Below, piece by piece: positions 35,801-43,455 of a DNA stretch of 64,000 nt. Positions within the stretch are counted from its first letter, which is position 1. Every line of letters begins with the position of its first letter. The stretch spans positions 62,001-126,000 of the forward strand of contig NZ_BAABCY010000035.1 of the NCBI RefSeq assembly GCF_039539345.1, written 5' to 3'. The stretch comes from Snuella lapsa. Its GTDB lineage: Bacteria > Bacteroidota > Bacteroidia > Flavobacteriales > Flavobacteriaceae. The notes beneath the pieces are model-generated. The model did not search any database. It was not told the DNA's origin and was given only the letters and a program-made list of their open reading frames with translations. The position numbers and the translations under genes were made by a program.

Positions 35801-36165
35801 TTCCATCTATTTTGTTTAAAATATTGCCAGTATAAGTTGGCAAGTAAATTTTCCAGAATATTTTTTTGGGGGAAGTTGCTTTTGGCTATTTCAGCTTTGA
35901 AATCCTCTATAATGTTTAGTTGTGCCTCTTCTTCTAAAACTAATGCAAACTTACTTTTATACAGCATTACTTTTATTTGTTGCGGCGCATTATTGTCTTG
36001 TGTTGCCTGTTTTGAAATATTGGTAACTATTTTTAATGCCGATTTAGGCAATCCGTCCATTTCAAATTGTTCTACCTGTTCCCATAGTTTTTTGTAGTCC
36101 GGTGTTTGGGCATGGGAAACATTGGTAATAAGAATAATAGCTAGTATGGGTAGTAAGTGTTTCAT
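29821..36165 (-). CDS. Alpha-2-macroglobulin family protein with inserted SusC-type N-terminal module
   Basis: This 2114-residue periplasmic or surface protein is of the bacterial A2M (protease trap) family. It has a signal peptide (1-20, ending SHAQ, with no lipobox), an MG2-type segment FTDRSIYRPGQTVYFKG at about residue 580, a thioester motif CNEQ (Cys1568-Gln1571) inside MEYPYDCNEQTFSRY, and a C-terminal complement-like helical domain. Residues about 1189-1300 are foreign to A2M: a CarboxypepD_reg-like domain (YVSGSIYDENGNPFPGVNV, with TTTDFDGNFSI) followed by a TonB box-like LEEVVVVGYGAQRKS and a plug-start-like LSGKVTGIEVV. This matches the N terminus of the SusC-like protein at 55620-58850. 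The intact thioester argues for covalent trapping of proteases. No pbpC-type partner gene is adjacent. Confidence 0.9.
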   Translation of the reverse strand: MKHLLPILAIILITNVSHAQTPDYKKLWEQVEQFEMDGLPKSALKIVTNISKQATQDNNAPQQIKVMLYKSKFALVLEEEAQLNIIEDFKAEIAKSNFPQKNILENLLANLYWQYFKQNRWKFYNRTKIETTTDDFRTWDLQTLFETIHRHYQNALQNGLLLQLEPLETYDAILETQKDSKIYRPTLYDFLSHNALEFYKTNENSITKPAYKFEIDNPDLLGDSKTFSLLTINSKDTTSLQLHALKIYQNLIKFHLKDTSLFGLTEINIERLKFVKEHATFKNSGTILTETLKAEAQNIKQHEASGLYNFEIASLYFGKSQEYNPQTNETLRWKAKEAYDICNTVISKFPKSRAAEKCAILKQQIGQQTVQITTEAFLPVQQHGRLLVRYKNLDSLNFTVFNISKKEFEKFNKIYRKDEQLAFIKKLEATTQWYSKLRNENDFQSHTTEIVIPKLNNGIYLILTTIKNNEESFAFSNIQVTNLALVEFENRRHKIFQIIDRNNGAPIKNALVELSFKENNSRSTQYENFTTNNNGEIKIVKNKDRYNIAAKVNHGKDVAYFGNFYVNPYYNTPKEKTSYKSFLFTDRSIYRPGQTVYFKGIIIKKDKERSSPVLNETIFTSLYNANGEMISELDFESNEYGSVAGEFILPNTGLNGQYYIEIYATRGTIRDRHYFSVEEYKRPKFETKFDQVTETFKANDTVTVKGSALAYAGSTITNAKVVYRVHRKVQYPRWYFWNCPWFSSEPQEISHGETTTNNKGEYEIKFKALPDQSVDKSSLPIFNYEITANVTDLNGETRSTTTIVKVGYHTLVAALSVDSVLDKTKKDHTLSIDTKNLNGEFVPAKGSVKIYKLKGPETVLRQRPWQAPDYQEISKDTFKKLFPHDAYNNEHKPENWEKGNLVFETEFDTKNSKEIKLGKLKKWVSGKYIITLKSNDRFGQEVKDEIKTTLYANTDETLADQQLFSITTDKSNYKVGDTAIITLASAADNLIVTVNVEKDRKTVKTDIIQLNNNKKSISVPVTNQDIGGFVVHYSFSAFNDFQSGTQAISVPHPKTELEIETLTFRDKLQLGQDETWRFKIKGPQGNKVSAELLASMYDASLDQFKFHNWNFNPIYKPIYYSYYRSNARQSFGTHRFRVYDFHPVFSYPLQLYDELNWFGFSFNNNYWTYKRYLNSLKINVKSTFDSKIKEGYVSGSIYDENGNPFPGVNVLVIGSTAGTTTDFDGNFSIKANKNDKLQISYIGYSTQEIKVGNNNHFNISLVEDNHSLEEVVVVGYGAQRKSTVVGAVTSVQAEAILEEEDASLPLSGKVTGIEVVKDSINSKNIKDTPDFNNVQIRKNLKETAFFFPQLHTDENGNVSFSFTTPEALTQWKLQLLAHTKTLESSMKALTTVTQKELMVIPNAPRFLRQGDQISISSKITNLTDKTLSGHATLLLFDALSGEPIDAKLKNITNNKTFSVTAKDNTQIAWQLTIPDNIQVVQYKVIAKSGNFSDGEQNILPVLTNRMLVTETLPMWIKSNEARTFTLDKLKTNTSSTLKHHKLTLEMTSNPAWHAVQALPYLMEYPYDCNEQTFSRYYANALASHIANSNPKIQDVFKQWATQDVLISNLEKNQELKQLLIQETPWLRDAQSETEQKKRIALLFDLNKMHNELESALRKLKNNQMASGAWPWFQGGRENRYITQHIITGYGHLLKLGVTSNANTMSEIIEKAINYLDAEFVREYKNIRKYNAKVDLTKDHLSYTQLHYLYMRSFFPKIKKSKEVREISKYYLSQIQNYWLSRSLYAKGLMALITNRMDDKLTASKILRSLKETSITSDELGMYWKENSSSWFWYQAPIETQALLIETFSEIENNTETIDNLKIWLLKNKQTNRWKTTKATTDAIYALLLQGSDWLNVTEMVDVTIGDQKIDPSKLESVKVEAGTGYYKTSWNTSEIKPNMGTVTLTKKGNGIAWGALYWQYFEDLDKISTAETQLKLNKELFLKTYTDKGESLTEITKETPLKIGDLITVRITLQNDRSMEFVHMKDMRASGLEPVNVLSQYKWQDGLGYYESTKDAATNFFFDYLPKGIFVFEYDLRVNNAGNMSNGITSIQSMYAPEFSSHSQGKRIIVNSLD

Positions 36166-36304
36166 ATGAGATGATCGTATTATTGGTTTATGCTATTCAA
36201 AAGCCATTCCAAAATACGATAAATGTGCGATAAGTTTTATTCGGTGATCGAGATTTTAATGCTCAAGGTTCTTCTATTGGAGTTAAAAGGTTTTCTGAAT
36301 ATGA

Positions 36305-36325
36305 CTCTTAGGTTTGACCTAAGAG
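36305..36325. repeat. Perfect inverted repeat upstream of the TPR gene
   Basis: CTCTTAGG and CCTAAGAG flank a 5-nt loop TTTGA. There is no T run after it, so it is more likely an operator or RNA structure than a terminator. It lies between the divergent A2M and TPR genes. Confidence 0.5.
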
Positions 36326-36396
36326 ATTGTTTGCATTTGGTAAATCTAAGTTGGAATGGTTATAGTTTGAATGTATTAATTTGTAGAATGAAAGTT

Positions 36397-36404
36397 TAAT
36401 TTTG
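36397..36404 (+). promoter_or_regulatory. Candidate promoter for the TPR gene
   Basis: TAATTTTG, matching TAnnTTTG, 19 nt before the ATG at 36424. Upstream TTTG copies are spaced too close or too far. Confidence 0.3.
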
Positions 36405-36423
36405 TAGTTTCGACGTAATCATT

Positions 36424-37380
36424 ATGAGTAAATTTTTCTACTTCTTTTTATTGCCTATTGCGCTTTTGGGACAGACAGAGTTTAATACGGTCGATTTGCT
36501 GTTTCAAAAAAAGCAATTTGTTGATGCAGAAATTGAGCTGAAAAAGATTTTGAAGAACGATCCAAATAATTTAGAAACAATTGAATTATTAGGAGATGCT
36601 TATGGATATCAAAAAAAGTGGGATGAGGCAATAGTACAGTATAAGCGCTTGGTTGGTGTCAAACCAAGCGAGGCAAATTATCATTATAAGTACGGAGGCG
36701 TTTTGGGAATGAAAGCTCTTGCCGTTAGTAAGTTACAGGCTTTAGGTATTATAGGCGATGTAAAAGCAGCATTTTTAAAAGCGGCCGAGCTTGACAAAAA
36801 TCATATCGATACCCGTTGGGCTCTTGTGGAATTGTATATGCAGTTACCCGGTATATTGGGAGGCAGTAAAAAGAAATCGCTTGAATATGCCAATGAACTG
36901 GAAGCATTATCAAAGGTTGACGGTTACCTAGCAAAAGGGTATATCTATGAGTATGATAATGAGCCCGAATTAGCCGAAACCTATTATAAAAGGGCAATAC
37001 GCGTTGGAGGTTCTTTAACTTGTTTCAATAAACTTATTCGTTTTTACGAAAAAAACGAATTGCCCGATAGAGCGATAAAAACGATTGAAGATGCTCAGAA
37101 AAGGCATCAGCGTAATACATTACATTATCAAATAGGTAAGGTGTCAGCCGAATATAAAGTTGAGTTACAAAAGGGCGAGCGGTGTTTGCATACATATCTT
37201 GATAACTATACCATTGCAGATGGTGTTCCCAAAGCTTGGGCTTATTATAGGTTGGCACAGATACATAAACACAAGAAAAATAAACCAAAGGCAATAAAAT
37301 ACATTGATTTGGCACTAGCCGAACTTCCCGAAGAATCTCCTTTTATAGAAGAAAAAGAAAATATTTTAAAGCTTGATTAA
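36424..37380 (+). CDS. Secreted TPR-repeat protein
   Basis: This 318-residue protein has a signal peptide (about residues 1-16, ending ALLGQ) and several tetratricopeptide units, visible in NLETIELLGDAYGYQKKWDEAIVQYKRLV, ANYHYKYGGVLG and ELAETYYKRAIRVGG. It is probably a periplasmic protein-interaction scaffold. I see no catalytic domain. The next gene, mpl, starts 112 bp downstream with its own promoter-like box, so they are probably separate units. Confidence 0.8.
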   Translation: MSKFFYFFLLPIALLGQTEFNTVDLLFQKKQFVDAEIELKKILKNDPNNLETIELLGDAYGYQKKWDEAIVQYKRLVGVKPSEANYHYKYGGVLGMKALAVSKLQALGIIGDVKAAFLKAAELDKNHIDTRWALVELYMQLPGILGGSKKKSLEYANELEALSKVDGYLAKGYIYEYDNEPELAETYYKRAIRVGGSLTCFNKLIRFYEKNELPDRAIKTIEDAQKRHQRNTLHYQIGKVSAEYKVELQKGERCLHTYLDNYTIADGVPKAWAYYRLAQIHKHKKNKPKAIKYIDLALAELPEESPFIEEKENILKLD

Positions 37381-37462
37381 TGTTTAGGGTGTCCAATAGG
37401 TCACAAATACATGAGGTGTTCATAATAGTCCAAAAACATTCGTGTATTATTTGTGAAAAAAG

Positions 37463-37470
37463 TATATTTG
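37463..37470 (+). promoter_or_regulatory. Candidate promoter for mpl
   Basis: A perfect TATATTTG box 22 nt before the ATG at 37493, in otherwise non-coding DNA. Confidence 0.45.
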
Positions 37471-37492
37471 GTTTTTCTTCAAAAAACAATAC

Positions 37493-38848
37493 ATGAACGT
37501 ACATTTTATAGCTATAGGTGGAGCAGCAATGCATAATTTAGCTTTGGCATTACATAATAAAGGATACAACGTAACAGGAAGCGACGATACGATTTTTGAG
37601 CCATCAAAGTCAAGATTGGAAGCAAAAGGATTGTTACCGGAAACCTTTGGTTGGTTTCCTGAAAAGATTTCAGTAAATCTTGATGCTATTGTTTTGGGGA
37701 TGCATGCCAAAGCCGATAATCCTGAATTGTTAAAGGCTCAGGAATTGGGAGTTAAGATTTATAGTTATCCAGAGTTTTTGTATGAGCAAGCTAAAAATAA
37801 AACGCGGGTAGTTATTGGGGGAAGCCATGGAAAAACCACTATAACTTCCATGATTTTACATGTAATGAACTATCATGATATAGAAGTCGATTATATGGTA
37901 GGGGCGCAGTTGGAAGGTTTTGATGTGATGGTAAAGCTTACCGAGGATAATGATTTTATTGTATTGGAAGGAGACGAATATTTAAGTTCCCCTATTGATA
38001 GGCGTCCCAAGTTTCATTTGTATAAGCCTAATATTGCGTTGTTAAGTGGTATTGCCTGGGATCATATTAATGTATTTCCAACATTTGAAGATTATGTAGA
38101 GCAATTTAAGATTTTTGTCGATAGCATTGTTAAAGGCGGGAGTATTAACTATAATGAAGAAGATCCCGAAGTAGTTAACGTGGTAACCTCAAGTGAAAAT
38201 CCAATTAGAAAAATACCATATTTTACACCAGAATATACAGTTGAGAATGGTGAAACACTGTTGGAAACACCAGAGGGTGCTATGCCTATTGACGTTTTTG
38301 GTAGGCACAATCTTAATAATTTGGCCGGAGCCAAATGGATTTGTCAGCATATGGGGGTTGATGAAGATGATTTTTATGAAGCCATTGCTACATTTAAAGG
38401 AGCGAGCAAGCGTTTAGAGAAAATAGCAGAAAGTAATAGTAGTGTTGCCTATAAGGATTTTGCACATTCACCTAGTAAGGTACAAGCAACCACAGGAGCG
38501 TTAAAAGAACAATACCCAAATAAGAAATTGATAGCCTGTTTAGAATTGCATACTTATAGTAGTTTAACGGCAACTTTTCTAAAGGAATACAAGAACACAT
38601 TGAATGCAGCAGATGAGGCTGTGGTATTTTATTCACCTCATGCCGTTGAAATTAAAAAACTTGATGCCGTTACACATGAGCAGATTGCGCAAGCTTTTGG
38701 TCGCAAAGGCTTGGTTATTTATACTGATCCTAACGAATTTAAAAACTATTTGTTCTCTCAAAATTTTGAGAATAAGGCTTTGTTGCTAATGAGTTCTGGG
38801 AATTATGGCGGATTGGATTTTGAAGAAGTAAAAGAGCTAATTAAATAA
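37493..38848 (+). CDS. mpl: UDP-N-acetylmuramate:L-alanyl-gamma-D-glutamyl-meso-diaminopimelate ligase
   Basis: This 451-residue Mur-ligase family enzyme re-attaches recycled murein tripeptide to UDP-MurNAc. It has the N-terminal nucleotide site HFIAIGGAAMHNLALAL, the ATP loop GGSHGKTT (109-116), EGDEYLSSPIDRRPKF, which is typical of Mpl rather than MurC, and NLNNLAGAKWIC. It ties to peptidoglycan recycling, as does the dipeptidase-like gene at 1910. Its 3' end overlaps the convergent MOSC gene by 12 bp. Confidence 0.93.
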   Translation: MNVHFIAIGGAAMHNLALALHNKGYNVTGSDDTIFEPSKSRLEAKGLLPETFGWFPEKISVNLDAIVLGMHAKADNPELLKAQELGVKIYSYPEFLYEQAKNKTRVVIGGSHGKTTITSMILHVMNYHDIEVDYMVGAQLEGFDVMVKLTEDNDFIVLEGDEYLSSPIDRRPKFHLYKPNIALLSGIAWDHINVFPTFEDYVEQFKIFVDSIVKGGSINYNEEDPEVVNVVTSSENPIRKIPYFTPEYTVENGETLLETPEGAMPIDVFGRHNLNNLAGAKWICQHMGVDEDDFYEAIATFKGASKRLEKIAESNSSVAYKDFAHSPSKVQATTGALKEQYPNKKLIACLELHTYSSLTATFLKEYKNTLNAADEAVVFYSPHAVEIKKLDAVTHEQIAQAFGRKGLVIYTDPNEFKNYLFSQNFENKALLLMSSGNYGGLDFEEVKELIK

Positions 38849-39475
38849 AAAGCTTTTTAATTTGTCTCTTTTATGTTGAGGTAAAGCTTTATTTGACATC
38901 GCTATTTCTATAAGAGTCTTATCTTTTCTTTTAGAAAAGAATAGGTGAAATAACTGGGCTACAGAAAGACTTTTTTTCATACGTTCCACTAAGGTTATCG
39001 AATCGCCAGTGTTTACATGGCCTTCCTCTAATATACTTACATAGGTTCCAGGGCGTCCATGTGCTATGAATTGTTTTAAAATTTCTTGGGAACCAAATTT
39101 AGCTCCCAACTTAAAACAAGGTTCCCTGGGTTGTGAAACCTGAACTAGGGCATTGCCCATTTTATAAATATCACCAACATGAATTTTAGTTTCATCAAGT
39201 CCTACAACCGTTAAGTTTTCGCCAAACATACCCCAGTTCCAATTTAAGTTAGGGTAAAGTCCTTTCCAGTAAGGGTAATGATCTGAAGAGAATAGATAGC
39301 ACGCCTTGTAATAGCCACCATGTACTTTAGTATCGCATACAAAATCATTATTAACACCTTCTTTGCCTAAAAATATAGGGGAGTCAATGGGAGTTTTAAA
39401 AATACCAGAAGTTACTTCCTTACCTTGCCATACAAATGTCTGGGGAATTGCGATATTGGTAGATGCTATGTGCAT
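38837..39475 (-). CDS. MOSC domain protein (YiiM-like)
   Basis: This 212-residue protein has the MOSC fold used in molybdenum-cofactor sulfur chemistry. Typical motifs are KTPIDSPIFLGKEGVNNDFVCDTKVHGG, the conserved GMFGENLTVVGLDE and the cysteine site SQPREPCFKLGAKFG. The C-terminal extension with KRDKTLIEIAMSNKALPQHKRDKLKSFL is found in the YiiM subgroup, whose members can act on N-hydroxylated substrates. The gene ends within the 3' end of mpl (12-bp overlap) and has a promoter-like box 4 nt before its start codon. Confidence 0.88.
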   Translation of the reverse strand: MHIASTNIAIPQTFVWQGKEVTSGIFKTPIDSPIFLGKEGVNNDFVCDTKVHGGYYKACYLFSSDHYPYWKGLYPNLNWNWGMFGENLTVVGLDETKIHVGDIYKMGNALVQVSQPREPCFKLGAKFGSQEILKQFIAHGRPGTYVSILEEGHVNTGDSITLVERMKKSLSVAQLFHLFFSKRKDKTLIEIAMSNKALPQHKRDKLKSFLFN

Positions 39476-39479
39476 AAGT

Positions 39480-39487
39480 TAAAAATA
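39480..39487 (-). promoter_or_regulatory. Promoter-like box 4 nt before a start codon
   Basis: Minus strand TATTTTTA followed by ACTT and the ATG at 39475. There is no -33 TTG. Confidence 0.35.
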
Positions 39488-39541
39488 GTTTTGTAGTAAT
39501 GAGTTTAATGCTATAGTTAAAGATTGTGTTTTCTCTTTGGC

Positions 39542-39991
39542 TTAAACGCCAAATTGCCTTAAATGATGATCCAGATGTTTGTATTGCATTTGTCCCCGTT
39601 GCTCATGGGTAAAATCTCCACAAATAGGATGCGATGGCCAATTGGGATCGTCTTTTTTAGCATAAAAGGCATTGATTAGTTCGATTAGTTTGTTTTTCTC
39701 TTCTAAAAAATTCCTTTTGTCAACAATCCTATATTCTCTAGAAGTTGGTAAATTATGTTTCCAAGGTTTGTCATTATAAAGAGATGCCTTATAAAATGAA
39801 AACAAAATCTTCATGATAAAATTAGGCTTTTTAAGGTTTTGTTTACCTAAAGTAACGTTTAATGGTCCCAAGCAATGCGCTAACATTTGTGCAACATTCA
39901 TCTTTCCCCATAGCGGCTGTGAGTTTTCGGTTAATGCTTCAATACGACTTAAAATATCTTGGTGTACTTGTGTTTCATATAAAGATTTCAT
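39542..39991 (-). CDS. DUF1569 family protein (DinB-like helical bundle)
   Basis: This 149-residue protein matches DUF1569, a DinB/YfiT-like four-helix bundle with a potential metal site. Visible family segments are WGKMNVAQMLAHCLGPL near the N terminus, PSHPICGDFTHEQRG, and the C-terminal QYKHLDHHLRQFGV with three histidines. The function is unknown; some members of the superfamily are thiol-dependent transferases. The frame can open at a TTG at 40021, but the ATG at 39991 gives the expected family start. It stands between the MOSC gene and the divergent radC. Confidence 0.8.
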   Translation of the reverse strand: MKSLYETQVHQDILSRIEALTENSQPLWGKMNVAQMLAHCLGPLNVTLGKQNLKKPNFIMKILFSFYKASLYNDKPWKHNLPTSREYRIVDKRNFLEEKNKLIELINAFYAKKDDPNWPSHPICGDFTHEQRGQMQYKHLDHHLRQFGV

Positions 39992-40080
39992 AAATAAACA
40001 TTTCAGAAAATTTTTAACCAATGAATAAATCTAAGAATCTCTAAAACGAATTAAGATCTAGAAATTCTTTTCGATTTAAA

Positions 40081-40111
40081 TTGCCTGATAAATTTACAAT
40101 ATTTATATTTA
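40081..40111 (+). promoter_or_regulatory. Promoter-like TTG-N20-TATATTTA, 4 nt before the radC start
   Basis: TTG at 40081-40083 and TATATTTA at 40104-40111 are spaced 20 bp apart; the ATG at 40116 follows after TAAA. The -33/-7 geometry is complete. Confidence 0.4.
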
Positions 40112-40115
40112 TAAA

Positions 40116-40814
40116 ATGTATGAAAAATCTTCATCTTTTAGTATAAAAAATTGGTCGTTAGACGACCGGCCTCGTGAAAAACTACTCAATAAAGGAAGAG
40201 GAACATTAAGTGATGCCGAGCTGGTTGCTATATTAATCGGCTCAGGAAATAAGGAAGAGAGCGCGGTTGCCTTAGCAAAACGTATACTTGCTAATGCTAG
40301 TAATAACCTAAGTGAGTTGGGTAAGTTGTCTGTTGAGCAATTAATGGCGTTTAAAGGTATTGGCGAAGCCAAAGCCATTGCTATTGCTGCAGCTTTAGAG
40401 TTAGGACGCAGGCGCAGGGGAGAAGAAGCCTTGAAAAAGAAAAAAATAAGTTCAAGTTTATCTGTTTTTGAGCTAATGCAACCTTTAGTAGGCGAATTGC
40501 AACATGAAGAATTTTGGATTATATATTTGAACAATTCAAATAGAGTTATTCAAAAATACCAATTAAGTAAAGGCGGTATAACTGGTACCTTGGTAGATGT
40601 CCGTTTAGTTCTAAAAAATGCTTTAATGCTAGGGGCAACTAGCCTTATTTTAGTGCATAATCACCCGTCTGGTGCGCTAAATCCCAGTGTTGCCGATAAG
40701 CAATTGACCACAAAATTGAAAACAGCAGCACAAAGTTTGGATATAAAAGTATTGGATCACTTAATTGTTACAGAAAAAGCATATTTTAGTTTCGCCGATG
40801 AATCACTATTGTGA
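40116..40814 (+). CDS. radC: RadC family JAMM-domain protein
   Basis: This 232-residue protein has an N-terminal UPF0758 part with a helix-hairpin-helix GIGEAKAIAIAAALELGRR (81-99) and a C-terminal JAMM metal site HNHPSGALNPSVAD (His181, His183, Asp194). RadC homologues are widespread; a firm repair role has not been shown, and a nuclease or peptidase-like activity is suspected. The divergent DUF1569 gene lies upstream, and the deacetylase-like gene follows by 57 bp. Confidence 0.93.
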   Translation: MYEKSSSFSIKNWSLDDRPREKLLNKGRGTLSDAELVAILIGSGNKEESAVALAKRILANASNNLSELGKLSVEQLMAFKGIGEAKAIAIAAALELGRRRRGEEALKKKKISSSLSVFELMQPLVGELQHEEFWIIYLNNSNRVIQKYQLSKGGITGTLVDVRLVLKNALMLGATSLILVHNHPSGALNPSVADKQLTTKLKTAAQSLDIKVLDHLIVTEKAYFSFADESLL

Positions 40815-40871
40815 AAAGTGTCAAATTCCATATTGGTGATTTGAAATTTAAAGATTGATTTTTTACTTTAT

Positions 40872-42173
40872 ATGCTCTTAGTTTATACGCACCATATTAC
40901 ACCGAGAATAAAATATGTTTTTAAGCATATTTGTACCAGAGTATTGGGTATTGAGGTTTCTTTTACAACCAAGATAGAGGCGTTTATTGCCCATGACAGC
41001 TTAAAAATGTCTTACACCAAACAGTCGCTAGGCAGCGAATTTTTTATAAAGAGTCATGATATTTTGTTTGAACAAGGTTTGTCGGATGTCGATATCCATA
41101 TTCATGATTGGGAAGATACCAAGTGCTTTTTCTTTAATGGGGAAAAGAGTTCTATGCCATTTGATATTTTTGCAGCAGCCTTTTATTTGTTGTCAAGATA
41201 CGAAGAGTATTTGCCACAGGTTAAAGATGATTATGGCCGTTTTGTTGCAACCGAAAGTATAGCGTATAAATATGGCTTTTTACATCAACCAGTAGTAGAT
41301 ATATGGGCATATAAGTTTAAAGTAGCCTTGCAGCAACAATATCCAGAATTTGAGTTTCCAGTAAGGAAGTATTCTATAAAACCAATTATAGATGTTCCCA
41401 GTGCCTATAATTTTAAGCTCAAGGGAATTATGCGTACGTTGGGGGGGACTTTAAAAGATTTATTTGAGTTCAAGTTTAAAAGACTTTATACCCGATATAT
41501 GGTATTATTTGGTCTAAAACACGATCCCTATGATACGTTTAGGTATATTATTAACAAGCAAAAACAGAGCCACTATAAGTTTTTGTTCTTTTTTTTAATT
41601 GGCGATTATTCTACTTACGATAAGGGAATAAATGCAAACAAAAAACATTTTATTTCACTTATAAAACATGTAGCCGATTATTGCAGTGTTGGTTTAAAGA
41701 CATCTTTTTTTGCAATTGAAGACATAGCAGTTTTAAAAAAAGAAAAACGACGCATGGAAGCTATTTTAAATACTTCGCTTAGAGCTTCTAGACAATCGTT
41801 TTCAAAGCTTAATTTACCAGAGTCCTATAGAAACCTTATTGAATTGGAAATCCAAGAGGATTATACTATGGGCTATGTAAATTATGTTGGATTCCGAGCA
41901 GGTTCATGTACTCCCTTTTTGTTTTACGATTTGGATTATGAAGTACAAACACCCTTAAAGATTAATTCATACCATCTTATGGATTACAGTTTGTTAAAAA
42001 CGCAATCATTGCTAGATAAGAAGAAGGTGGTGAATGAGTTGATTAGTGAAATAAAAAAGGTTGATGGTGAGTTTGTGCCAGTATTTCATAATTACACTTT
42101 TAGTGATGCGAATCGTTGGAAAGGTTTTAAAGAATTGTTTAATATTATTTTAGATTCGGTAAATGAAGCTTAA
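40872..42173 (+). CDS. Polysaccharide deacetylase-like protein, probably degenerate at the active site
   Basis: This 433-residue cytoplasmic or peripheral protein has an N-terminal DUF7033-like domain (VYTHHITPRIKYVFKHI, then GIEVSFTT) and a C-terminal NodB-type barrel. Family landmarks are PFDIFAAAFYLLSRYEEYLP, EDYTMGYVNYVGFRAG and YDLDYEVQTPLKI. The metal-site positions look altered: the strand usually carrying two acids reads IIDVPSAYNF, and the R-Q-H motif reads RQSF. If so it may be inactive or a binding protein; this needs comparison with homologues. The last 11 bp overlap the next gene. Confidence 0.7.
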   Translation: MLLVYTHHITPRIKYVFKHICTRVLGIEVSFTTKIEAFIAHDSLKMSYTKQSLGSEFFIKSHDILFEQGLSDVDIHIHDWEDTKCFFFNGEKSSMPFDIFAAAFYLLSRYEEYLPQVKDDYGRFVATESIAYKYGFLHQPVVDIWAYKFKVALQQQYPEFEFPVRKYSIKPIIDVPSAYNFKLKGIMRTLGGTLKDLFEFKFKRLYTRYMVLFGLKHDPYDTFRYIINKQKQSHYKFLFFFLIGDYSTYDKGINANKKHFISLIKHVADYCSVGLKTSFFAIEDIAVLKKEKRRMEAILNTSLRASRQSFSKLNLPESYRNLIELEIQEDYTMGYVNYVGFRAGSCTPFLFYDLDYEVQTPLKINSYHLMDYSLLKTQSLLDKKKVVNELISEIKKVDGEFVPVFHNYTFSDANRWKGFKELFNIILDSVNEA

Positions 42174-42852
42174 GGGTATTACAGATGTTTTTTTTGATCT
42201 TGATCATACCTTATGGGATTTTGATAAGAACTCGGCGTTGGCATTTAAAAAGATTTTTAAGTTGCGTGAATTACCTATAGACTTGAGCACATTTTTAGCG
42301 CATTATATAGTTATTAACGCACAATATTGGAAACGCTATAGAGATGAAAAAATAGACCATGAAACTCTACGGATAGGGCGTTTAAACGATACGTTTAAAG
42401 CTATAGGTTTTTCCATAGATGAAGCTTTGGTATATCAAATTTCCATAGATTATATAGTACATCTTACAACATATAACCATTTGTTTAAGAATACCATTCT
42501 TATTCTGGATTATCTAAGTATTAAATACAGATTGCATATAATAAGTAATGGCGCAAGCGACATACAACATAAAAAATTAAGGAATGCCAATATTAGTCAT
42601 TATTTTAAGACCGTTACCAATGCAGAAATGGCGAGTGTTAAAAAGCCAAATCCTAAAATTTTTGAGTTTGCTTTAAAGGCCGCTAATGCTAATGTTGCAC
42701 AAAGTATTATGATTGGCGATGGTTTTGAAGCCGATATAGAGGGAGCCATGAATGTTGGCATGGATGTGATCTATTTCGATCCAAAGAACCAAAAAAAGAA
42801 TGTTGAGATAAAACAGATTGATAATCTCATCCATTTAAAAAAATATTTGTAA
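42163..42852 (+). CDS. yjjG: YjjG-type HAD nucleotidase
   Basis: This 229-residue HAD-superfamily phosphatase resembles the pyrimidine nucleotidase YjjG, which removes non-canonical pyrimidine monophosphates. The motifs are DLDHTLWDF (motif I), HIISNGA (motif II), VKKPNPKIFEFAL (motif III lysine) and MIGDGFEADIEGAMNVGMD (motif IV). The gene overlaps the deacetylase-like gene by 11 bp and starts inside it, so it is translationally coupled. Confidence 0.85.
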   Translation: MKLKGITDVFFDLDHTLWDFDKNSALAFKKIFKLRELPIDLSTFLAHYIVINAQYWKRYRDEKIDHETLRIGRLNDTFKAIGFSIDEALVYQISIDYIVHLTTYNHLFKNTILILDYLSIKYRLHIISNGASDIQHKKLRNANISHYFKTVTNAEMASVKKPNPKIFEFALKAANANVAQSIMIGDGFEADIEGAMNVGMDVIYFDPKNQKKNVEIKQIDNLIHLKKYL

Positions 42853-42880
42853 AATGTACAATTTTGAAAATCTTTACGTT

Positions 42881-42888
42881 TAAGTTTA
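42881..42888 (+). promoter_or_regulatory. Promoter-like box 3 nt before a start codon
   Basis: TAAGTTTA followed by GGC and the ATG at 42892. A TTTG at 42863-42866 lies 14 bp upstream, shorter than the usual spacing. Confidence 0.3.
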
Positions 42889-42891
42889 GGC

Positions 42892-43455
42892 ATGTTAAAG
42901 CAAATTTTTAAGTATACCATTCTAAGTGTCATTTTCATCTTTGCTATTTGTTCGTGTACCAAAGATGTGGATTTTGACCAGATTGACGATTTTGAAATTT
43001 TTCCGGTATTGGAATCCAGTTTGGTGCACTTAAATGAACCAGCAAGCAGGTTTTATATAGATGGTTATGAGGTCGCCGTTATTCAAGATTCGGTTAGTAT
43101 TGATGTTTTTAATAATCAGTTTGCAATCGATAACTTAATAAAGGCCGAGCTTGTATTGGAAATGACCAATTCAATAAATAGAGGACTTGATGTACAAGTC
43201 GATTTTTTTGATGCAGCAAATCAGCTAAGGCATACTTTTTCCGTGTCTGTAGAGCCCTCTCCAAATAATGAAGAAATAGTCTCACAGCATACTGAGGTTT
43301 TTGAAGGAAACAGTTTGATAGCTTTAAAGCAAACAACCAAATTAGTATTAACATTAAGAACACGATCTGGTAGTCCCATCAATGAAAATACACCTGGTAG
43401 GATAGGCCTGAAATCAAAGGGTGTTTTTTATTTAAAAATAGACAATTCTATATGA
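42892..43455 (+). CDS. Surface-type lipoprotein of unknown function
   Basis: This 187-residue lipoprotein has the signal MLKQIFKYTILSVIFIFAICSC with a lipobox ending AICSC, followed by the acidic TKDVDFDQ, which resembles the lipoprotein export signal of Flavobacteriia that sends proteins to the cell surface (inference). The remainder is a beta-rich domain of about 150 residues that I do not recognise. The stop overlaps the next start by ATGA, so it is coupled to the beta-barrel protein that follows. Confidence 0.7.
   Translation: MLKQIFKYTILSVIFIFAICSCTKDVDFDQIDDFEIFPVLESSLVHLNEPASRFYIDGYEVAVIQDSVSIDVFNNQFAIDNLIKAELVLEMTNSINRGLDVQVDFFDAANQLRHTFSVSVEPSPNNEEIVSQHTEVFEGNSLIALKQTTKLVLTLRTRSGSPINENTPGRIGLKSKGVFYLKIDNSI

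Noticed and set aside
36166..36423. A tRNA or small RNA in the A2M-TPR gap
   Set aside because: There is no cloverleaf, CCA end or terminator; only the short palindrome at 36305-36325 was supported.
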